Shown in pieces: positions 58,617-64,000 of a stretch of DNA of 64,000 nucleotides. A program made the translations under genes and the position numbers. The notes under the pieces were generated by a model. That model was not told the origin of the DNA, did no database searches, and saw nothing but the letters and a program-made list of their open reading frames with translations. Source of the stretch: Oscillospiraceae bacterium (GTDB lineage Bacteria; Bacillota; Clostridia; Oscillospirales; Oscillospiraceae). The stretch spans positions 787-64,786 of the forward strand of contig SVMD01000001.1 of NCBI GenBank assembly GCA_015067615.1, read 5' to 3'. How positions within the stretch are numbered: the first letter of the stretch is position 1; each line of letters begins with the position of its first letter.

Positions 58617-59558
58617 TCAGTTGTCGAAAACCTCGTCGTAGGTGGGCATGGCGGGGATGGCGCCGTGACGGGAAGTGGTCAGGGCGGCAGCCTTGTTGGC
58701 GATGGTGATGATGGTTTCCAGCTCGGGCACGGTGATATCGGCCAGCTTCTCAAACTTTGCCAGCTGGGCCAGGGTGGCGCCGAAGAAGGTGTCGCCTGCG
58801 CCGTTGGTGTCGCCAACCTTTACCTTCACACCGGGGATATGGCCGGTGTGGGAGCCGAAGCGGTAGTAAGCGCCGTTGGCACCCAGGGTCACCAGAACCA
58901 GGGCGATGCCCTTGTCGGCAAGGATCTGAGAACCCTTGTCCAGATCATCGGTGCCGGTGAGCAGGGGCAGTTCCTCGTCGGAGACCTTCAGCACATCCAC
59001 CATGTTCAGAGGCTCCAGCATCCGCTGGATGGCGGTGGCTTCGTCGGACCAGAGGGAGGCCCGGTAGTTGGGATCATAGCTGATGATGGCGCCAAACTGC
59101 TTTGCAGTCCGGGCAGCGTGCAGCGTGGCGGACCGGGCGGGGTCGGTGGTGAGGCTCACGGAGCCGAAGTGGAGGAATCTGGTGTTCTTCAGCTGCTCTT
59201 CGGAGATCTCCTCACAGCACAGGTTCACATCGGCGCTGGGGTCCCGGTAGAAGCTGAAGGTCCGCTCGCCGGCCTTGTCCACGGCCACCACAGCCAGGGT
59301 GGTGCGGTTTTTCTGGTCCGTGACCATACCGGACACGTCTACCTGGTTCTCCACCAGGGTGTTGCGCAGGAAGGTGCCGAAGCTGTCGGTGCCCACCTTG
59401 CCGATGAAGGCGGAGGAGGCGCCCAGACGTGCGGCGGCCACGGCCAGGTTTGCGGGAGCGCCGCCGGGATTGGCGGCAAAGACGGGGATGCCCAGCTCAT
59501 TCACGCCGGACTGGGTCAGGTCAATGAGGATTTCGCCTACTGCGGTAATATCAGTCAT
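58617..59558 (-). CDS. PfkB-family carbohydrate kinase, probably fructokinase
   Basis: The 313-residue protein has the PfkB signatures GEILIDL (8-14), NPGGAPANLAVAAARLG (30-46) and GDTNGAGDTFFGATLA (near 250, catalytic Asp and anion hole). The N-terminal pattern is that of bacterial fructokinases. It would phosphorylate free fructose released by the GH32 enzyme, which fits its place in the LacI-regulated locus. Ribokinase-type specificity cannot be excluded. Last gene of the minus-strand operon. Confidence 0.9.
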   Translation of the reverse strand: MTDITAVGEILIDLTQSGVNELGIPVFAANPGGAPANLAVAAARLGASSAFIGKVGTDSFGTFLRNTLVENQVDVSGMVTDQKNRTTLAVVAVDKAGERTFSFYRDPSADVNLCCEEISEEQLKNTRFLHFGSVSLTTDPARSATLHAARTAKQFGAIISYDPNYRASLWSDEATAIQRMLEPLNMVDVLKVSDEELPLLTGTDDLDKGSQILADKGIALVLVTLGANGAYYRFGSHTGHIPGVKVKVGDTNGAGDTFFGATLAQLAKFEKLADITVPELETIITIANKAAALTTSRHGAIPAMPTYDEVFDN

Positions 59559-59577
59559 AGTGATGCACTCCTTATTA

Positions 59578-60081
59578 TTATGCGCCCTGGATCAGCGCCA
59601 GAATGTTTGCTGCATCGCCCCGGGTGAAGCCCTCTTTGGCGATGAGGATACCTGCCTTATCGGCACAGATCAGAATGTAGAGATGCCTGGATTCCTTGAC
59701 CTCCAGAATCTCCGGGTAGTCGACGTATTTTTCGGTGCAGTCGCCGTCCACCTCCAGATGGTCCCGGAAAAAGCGGACCCGGCGTTCCATGGGCTCGCCG
59801 TGGCGTTTGACCAGGGCTTCCCAGGATTTTTTGGCGTGGCTCCGGGGGGACAGCACATTCAGCCACAGGAGAATAACGCCGACGATGGCCAGATAGATCA
59901 GTGTCTGGGAAAAGGTGCCGCCGGTGAAGCAGATGAAGGCGGCCATGGCGGCCCAGATGGCCAGAAACACCAGGGAGTATTTTTTGGCGGCTTTGCCGTA
60001 GCCGTCCCTGGAAATGCGGAGCATTCCTTCCAAAAACAGCCCTTTTGTCAGGGTGAACCGGTTTTCAGCCAGGTGTTCCAT
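59578..60081 (-). CDS. YcxB-like membrane protein
   Basis: The 167-residue protein has two adjacent hydrophobic helices (about 37-53 and 60-77) and a C-terminal YcxB-like domain (RVRFFRDHLEVDGDCTEKYVDYPEILEVKES, typical beta pattern; positions 100-150). It starts 2 bp after the DUF624-type gene stop. Function unknown; membership of the family rests on topology and the C-terminal pattern. Confidence 0.7.
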   Translation of the reverse strand: MEHLAENRFTLTKGLFLEGMLRISRDGYGKAAKKYSLVFLAIWAAMAAFICFTGGTFSQTLIYLAIVGVILLWLNVLSPRSHAKKSWEALVKRHGEPMERRVRFFRDHLEVDGDCTEKYVDYPEILEVKESRHLYILICADKAGILIAKEGFTRGDAANILALIQGA

Positions 60082-60083
60082 GG

Positions 60084-60866
60084 TCAGTCCTCCTCGAAAA
60101 CGGGCACCTGCTCCGGGAAGCTCTGGGCAATCTGCTCCTCGATGCGGAAGGCATAGTTGAGCTTGTCATACAGGAAGAACAGGCTCACATACAGGATGTA
60201 CCACACGCCCAGGAAGGGCACCACAAAGGCGGTCCAGGGCATGAACAGCACCATGACGGTCCACCACAGCAGCTGCATCGCGGCAACGCCCAGGGTGCGC
60301 CAGAAATACTGGATGATGAACAGTACGCAGTTTTTAAGCTGGATCCCCGGACGCTGGTTAAACAGCACCACCTGGGGCCACCAGACGCAGAAGATCATGG
60401 TGACGATCAGGGCGGAGACGATCAGAATCGCCACGGTTCCGGCGGTGACCGGCAGACCGGACCACCACAGCAGGGCGCAGGCGAAGGCCAGGAAGCCGAT
60501 GAACAGACACATCAGCACGCCGGGAAGGACCGCGGCGCGGAAATTCTGCTTCCAGGCCTTTTTATAGTTGTGCCACCAGTCGTCCCGGTTGTCCCGGAGG
60601 GACCGGAGGATACAGTCGATCATACAGGCGATGCCGGGGCCGCCGATGATGCCGCCGGAGATGCAGGCGGGGATCAGTACCAGCACGCTGGAGGTGGCGA
60701 TGGAGAGAAATACGCCGGCGGCGAAGGGGATCAGGGTGGCAAGAGTCAGCAGGTCCACCAGGAAGAAGCGTTTCCAGTCCCGCTCCAGAACCTGGGCGTA
60801 GCGCTTAAAGCCCACAGGCCGTTCGTCGGGGAAATAATTCGGTTCGTCAGGAAAGAAAAGTCCCAT
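60084..60866 (-). CDS. YesL/DUF624-type polytopic membrane protein
   Basis: The 260-residue protein has five to six hydrophobic segments starting near residue 40 (LLTLATLIPFAAGVF). The basic cytoplasmic stretch SLRDNRDDWWHNYKKAWKQNF (near 110) is the feature shared by DUF624 (YesL-like) proteins. Members are regularly encoded beside LplB/YtcP-type sugar transporters and LacI regulators, as here. Role unknown. AAGGAG lies about 12 nt before the ATG. Confidence 0.78.
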   Translation of the reverse strand: MGLFFPDEPNYFPDERPVGFKRYAQVLERDWKRFFLVDLLTLATLIPFAAGVFLSIATSSVLVLIPACISGGIIGGPGIACMIDCILRSLRDNRDDWWHNYKKAWKQNFRAAVLPGVLMCLFIGFLAFACALLWWSGLPVTAGTVAILIVSALIVTMIFCVWWPQVVLFNQRPGIQLKNCVLFIIQYFWRTLGVAAMQLLWWTVMVLFMPWTAFVVPFLGVWYILYVSLFFLYDKLNYAFRIEEQIAQSFPEQVPVFEED

Positions 60867-60881
60867 TTTGCAGTATTCTCC

Positions 60882-61454
60882 TTATTCGCTGAAGTGCAGG
60901 CCGTTGATAAATTCTTCCAATAGGGCCTGGGGACTGCCGGTGAAGGTGTCGGAGCAGACCAGCTCCAGGCAGATGGCGTTGGTGCCGCTGACCGTGAAGG
61001 CGGCTGCGCCGAAGCTGTAGGGGTTGCCCTCGCTGCCGGAGGTCATGGTCAGCATAATGTAATCCCGGTCGTTCAGGGTGATGCCGAACTCCTCAAGGAT
61101 CTGGTAGTTCTGCTTCTCCCGGGCTTTCCAGGCGGCGATGTTCTGCTGTGCGTCAGATTCCGTACGGCATTCCTGGGCTACCACATAGATCTGGGAGCTG
61201 AAAATGACCGTTTCCTCCCCCTTGGCGTTGGTAAAGGGCCGGGCGTCGCCGTTGGTCCAGGTGGCATAGTACACGCCGCTGAGACCCAGAATATCGTCGC
61301 TCTCGCCAAAGGTGAAGTCTTCCATGGGCTCAGCGGCCAGGAAGGGGGCGATGACGGTCCAGCTTTCGTCCCAGTCCGCTGGAGGAGAGACACTGCCGCA
61401 GCCCGCGAGCAGAAGGCACAGGGCCAGGATCGGGGATAGCATTTTTCGTTTCAT
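60882..61454 (-). CDS. Small lipoprotein of the lacI operon
   Basis: Start at 61454 (MKRKML), coupled by ATGA overlap to the preceding stop; ten more codons upstream are open but unlikely. The 190-residue protein has a signal peptide with lipobox LAGC (Cys19). The mature part is a compact domain with paired Cys residues at VAQECRT and CLELVC. Family not recognised. It probably sits on the outer face of the membrane with the products of its neighbours. Confidence 0.75.
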   Translation of the reverse strand: MKRKMLSPILALCLLLAGCGSVSPPADWDESWTVIAPFLAAEPMEDFTFGESDDILGLSGVYYATWTNGDARPFTNAKGEETVIFSSQIYVVAQECRTESDAQQNIAAWKAREKQNYQILEEFGITLNDRDYIMLTMTSGSEGNPYSFGAAAFTVSGTNAICLELVCSDTFTGSPQALLEEFINGLHFSE

Positions 61455-62131
61455 TGGGTGGCTCCTTCCGTCATGGCAAGCCACAGGGCGTTGTCCGCCT
61501 CCGGGTTCTCCTGCTGGGCGGGATCATAATAATACCGCCGTCCCAGATAGAGGTTTGCCAGCAGATCCTGAACTTCGCCGGTTTCGGTGATGTCCAGGTA
61601 ATTGTCTTCGTAAGTGCCCAGGTCCAGGGCGGCCAGTACCGGGCAGTCTGCCCAGCGGTAGACCTTGTCCAGGGCTTCAAAATCGTCCTCAGCAGGGATG
61701 CTGCCGTCCAAATTCGCCAGAACCTGGAAGGAGAGTTGGAAATCCACAGGGTTTTCCAGCAAAAAGAAGGTGCTTTCGCCCTCGGTGATGTCTGCCAGAA
61801 CGGTGACCTCCGCGGCGTAGCCGTACATCATATTCTCCATATTCCGGGAATCGGCGGTCACACAGTGTGTGACCTGAACGGTGACGAGGCCGTCACCGTT
61901 ATGATCCTCTGCCAGGGTTGCCAGGGCCTTTTCCAGGGCCTCGACAGTGCCGTCGGTGAGCTTGCGGCTGCCCACATAGGCAAAGCGGTAGTCCGGCTCC
62001 ACTTCTCCGATGCCCAGCACATTCCAGAGCATGGTGCCCGCCACCCACAGGATCACTGCAACGGCAATGACACCCAATTTATGGTAGTGGAACCAGTTCT
62101 GGAATTTTTCCCACTTGGTATATTCCCGCAT
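61451..62131 (-). CDS. Single-pass membrane protein of the lacI operon
   Basis: Start at 62131 (MREYTKWEKF), the first Met after the lacI stop; the frame continues upstream into lacI without support. The 226-residue protein has a 20-residue cytoplasmic start, one membrane helix (about 22-42) and an extracytoplasmic domain. No ribosome site is seen, and it begins just after lacI, so translation is probably coupled. Family not recognised. Confidence 0.72.
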   Translation of the reverse strand: MREYTKWEKFQNWFHYHKLGVIAVAVILWVAGTMLWNVLGIGEVEPDYRFAYVGSRKLTDGTVEALEKALATLAEDHNGDGLVTVQVTHCVTADSRNMENMMYGYAAEVTVLADITEGESTFFLLENPVDFQLSFQVLANLDGSIPAEDDFEALDKVYRWADCPVLAALDLGTYEDNYLDITETGEVQDLLANLYLGRRYYYDPAQQENPEADNALWLAMTEGATQ

Positions 62132-62133
62132 GG

Positions 62134-63123
62134 TTACTTTTTCGTGGTGCCGCCGTAGGCGTAGGTCACGGGCAGGCACACCAGGGAGGGGGACTTGCCC
62201 TCATCCTTCTCCAGCACCATGTTCACGCAGACCTGGGCGATCTCTTCGGTGGGCTGGACGATGGTGGAGCAGGTGAACTCGTGGTCGCCGAAGTGGCGGA
62301 TGCCGTCAAAGCCGATGACCTGCACATCCTCGGGGACCCGCTGGCCCATGAGCCGCAGAGAGTGGATGATCTGATGGGCAAGGGTGTCGGTGACGCAGAA
62401 AATGCCGTCGAAGTCCAGCTTGCCATCATGCAGATGCTCCCGGAGGAAATCCTCAAAGGCCTCGTAGGGAGTGCCGTCGTCCACGATCTTTAAAGTATAG
62501 GGGACCTCCAGGTTTTCGCAGGCGTTGATGAAGCCGTCCTTGCGCTTGTTGGGCTCGTTGGTCAGCTTGGAGCCGGTGCGCAGGAAGGCCAGGTTTTTAC
62601 AGCCGTTTTCCACCAGCTTTTGGGCGGCCAGGGCGCCGCCGCCGTAGTTGTCGCTGGCGACACAGGGAATATGGGCGCCGAAGTACCGGTCGATGGAGAT
62701 CAGAGGCACGCCCTCGGAGACCTGCAGATTGGGATTGTAGGACAGGCAGATGATGCCGTCCACCTTCTGCTGCTCGGCCATAATGACGTAGTTCTGCTCC
62801 TGCTCCGGGTCGTAGTCCGTGGCGCACAGCAGCATCCGGTAGCCCCGCTGGGCCAGGGATTTATTGATGCAGTTGACCAGCTTGGCGAAGAAGGGGCTGA
62901 TCAGATTGGGCACCATCACGGCGATGATGTAGGTGCGGTTGCTCTTTAAGCCCCGGGCGTAGCTGTTGATCCGGTAGTTGAGCTTTTCGATGGCCTCCTC
63001 CACCCGGATCCGGTAGCTTTCGCCCACGGGGATGCCGTTGATGACCTTGGATACGGTGCCCAGGGCCACGCCGGCTTCCCGGGCCACATCCTTCATGGTG
63101 GGGGCGGAATTGGGTTTGTTCAT
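62134..63123 (-). CDS. LacI-family transcriptional regulator
   Basis: The 329-residue protein has the N-terminal helix-turn-helix TMKDVAREAGVALGTVSKVING (9-30) with the hinge segment RINSYARGLKSNRT, then a periplasmic-binding-protein-like effector domain (LISIDRYFGAHIPCV, DGIFCVTDTLAHQI, QVIGFDG). It should repress the fructan genes until a sugar effector binds. The likely sites are GAAACGTTTC-type palindromes at 58409, 58551, 63217, 63264 and 63379, two of which flank its own promoter. First gene of its operon. Confidence 0.94.
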   Translation of the reverse strand: MNKPNSAPTMKDVAREAGVALGTVSKVINGIPVGESYRIRVEEAIEKLNYRINSYARGLKSNRTYIIAVMVPNLISPFFAKLVNCINKSLAQRGYRMLLCATDYDPEQEQNYVIMAEQQKVDGIICLSYNPNLQVSEGVPLISIDRYFGAHIPCVASDNYGGGALAAQKLVENGCKNLAFLRTGSKLTNEPNKRKDGFINACENLEVPYTLKIVDDGTPYEAFEDFLREHLHDGKLDFDGIFCVTDTLAHQIIHSLRLMGQRVPEDVQVIGFDGIRHFGDHEFTCSTIVQPTEEIAQVCVNMVLEKDEGKSPSLVCLPVTYAYGGTTKK

Positions 63124-63174
63124 GGCAGATACCTCAATTTCGTGAAATAATCGTGTTACGTTTCATTTGATTTC

Positions 63175-63203
63175 ATTATAGCGGGATAAATGGTGTTTGT
63201 AAA
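63175..63203 (-). promoter_or_regulatory. Promoter of the lacI operon
   Basis: On the minus strand TTTACA (63203-63198), a 17-bp spacer and perfect TATAAT (63180-63175). The palindrome TTTCATGAAA (63218-63227) just upstream and TTACGTTTCAT (63155-63165) just downstream could be autoregulatory operators. Confidence 0.78.
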
Positions 63204-63263
63204 GTGGGTTTGAAAAATTTCATGAAACGATTTTCACACTAATTCGAGACAAAATGCATAAAC

Positions 63264-63277
63264 TGGAAACGTTTTAC
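63264..63277. promoter_or_regulatory. Upstream LacI-type operator of the transporter promoter
   Basis: TGGAAACGTTTTAC matches the site at 58551-58567 and lies about 55 bp before the -35 box of the transporter promoter. Confidence 0.6.
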
Positions 63278-63330
63278 TTGTATAACTTAGAAGAAAGTCC
63301 AAAAATCAATGAATAAAACGTGAATTTTTG

Positions 63331-63394
63331 TTGACCCCCGGGTCTTGGTGTGCTATGTTAATGGTGTTCAAAGATATAACGTTTCACGAAACGT
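63331..63394 (+). promoter_or_regulatory. Promoter and LacI-type operator of the ABC transporter operon
   Basis: TTGACC (63331-63336), a 17-bp spacer and TATGTT (63354-63359). Then the perfect palindrome ACGTTTCACGAAACGT (63379-63394) lies in the early transcribed region. The preceding bases TTCAAAGAT also precede the operator at 58409. Confidence 0.8.
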
Positions 63395-63509
63395 ATTCCG
63401 CCAAAATCCGGTACAGGCTGGTGACCCGGCCGGCAGGGAGGCGGAGCCAATTCCTGGGGGTACGCCCCCGCGGTGCCTGAATTCATATTCCCAAAGGAGG
63501 AAGTCCTGC

Positions 63510-64000
63510 GTGAGTAAAGCTACCATGCCGGTGGAAGCCGGCAAGCTGCAGCCCCAGGGCAAAACCCTGGGCAAACGGATCCTGGAGCACTGGCAGCTGT
63601 ATGTACTGCTGCTGGTCCCCATCGTCCTGACTGTCATCTATAAGTACATCCCCATGTACGGCATCCAGATCGCCTTCCGTGACTACAAGCCCAGCCGTGG
63701 CTTCATGGGAAGCGAATGGGTGGGATGGTACTGGTTCGAGCGTCTGTTCACCGCTCCTACCTTCAAGCGGATGATCACCAACACCATCGCTCTGAGCTTC
63801 TGGAGCCTGGTCTGGAGCTTCCCCGTGCCCATCATTCTGGCTCTGGCCATCAACCAGCTGCGCTTCAAGCGCTACAAGCGGGTGGTCCAGACCGTACTGT
63901 ACGCACCCCATTTCATCTCCATCATGGTCGTGTGCGGTATGATCCGCATCTTCCTGAGCCCCTCCGGCGGTCTGATCAACCTGCTGCTGGGTACCACCGT
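63510..64000 (+). CDS. ABC transporter permease, LplB type (3' partial)
   Basis: A GTG start at 63510 follows AAAGGAGG by 10 nt; the frame runs open off the right edge (163 codons seen). The first hydrophobic segment (VLLLVPIVLTVIYKYIP) is followed by MYGIQIAFRDY, and later FPVPIILALAINQ and VLYAPHFISIMVVCGM. This is the typical start of LplB-like permeases for oligosaccharides. A second permease and a binding protein are expected beyond the window. It is controlled by the LacI-type operators at 63264 and 63379 and would import fructan fragments or a related sugar. Confidence 0.9.
   Translation, partial: MSKATMPVEAGKLQPQGKTLGKRILEHWQLYVLLLVPIVLTVIYKYIPMYGIQIAFRDYKPSRGFMGSEWVGWYWFERLFTAPTFKRMITNTIALSFWSLVWSFPVPIILALAINQLRFKRYKRVVQTVLYAPHFISIMVVCGMIRIFLSPSGGLINLLLGTT

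Overview
The window looks like a chromosomal segment of an anaerobic, high-GC Clostridia-type Firmicute, most likely gut or rumen Oscillospirales. The evidence is strong AGGAGG-type ribosome sites, a T-box leader, clostripain-family and transglutaminase-like surface proteins, a ferredoxin-linked indolepyruvate oxidoreductase, a clostridial histidine-degradation operon, a SigK-type sporulation sigma fragment and LplB-type sugar transport. No ribosomal or other taxonomic marker is present, so genus is not assigned.

Layout. 1-6.8 kb: the end of a giant repeat-rich surface protein with a phosphodiester-glycosidase-like domain, then an Lgt-like membrane protein. 7.0-7.4 kb: the C-terminal half of a SigK-like sigma factor, whose homology starts exactly where skin elements split sigK in other spore formers. 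7.5-9.5 kb: a single protein joining a PARG-type macrodomain, an SGNH hydrolase and an FHA domain. 9.67 kb: initiator tRNA-fMet. 9.8-18.8 kb: a minus-strand island of a STAND (NB-ARC/TPR) NTPase followed by unfamiliar genes, the last one interrupted by an in-frame TAG.

19-29.7 kb: a two-component system with two PepSY-like membrane-anchored proteins, followed by a seven-gene operon: transglutaminase-like protein, Asp/Glu-type racemase, amino-acid adenylation enzyme, carrier protein, MBOAT acyltransferase ending in a DltX-like motif, SGNH-like protein with Cys at the nucleophile position, and a lipoprotein. I read this as a dlt-like pathway that makes its own D-amino acid and attaches it to a surface polymer. 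GATGCA repeats with 11-bp spacing precede both the response-regulator gene and this operon and are a candidate shared operator.

29.7-33 kb: a clostripain-type protease and an amidohydrolase. 33.2-40.9 kb: a T-box leader controls acyl-CoA ligase, sodium symporter, iorA, iorB, paaK and an ACT protein. Because a T-box switches on under amino-acid starvation, this set probably salvages aryl acids into aromatic amino acids. 40.9-43.8 kb: plsC-like and galM, then a small AlbA_2 protein. 44-50.6 kb: hutH-hutU-ftcD-hutI-fchA, taking histidine to glutamate and methenyl-THF. 50.7-53.5 kb: a nitroreductase-like protein and a SWIM/HerA-like ATPase. 53.5-64 kb: a fructan-type locus with GH32 enzyme, repeat-domain lipoprotein, PfkB kinase, small envelope proteins, a LacI regulator and the start of an ABC permease, tied together by shared LacI-type operators. 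Three palindromic miniature repeats sit inside operons at 26.3, 45.6 and 56.0 kb.
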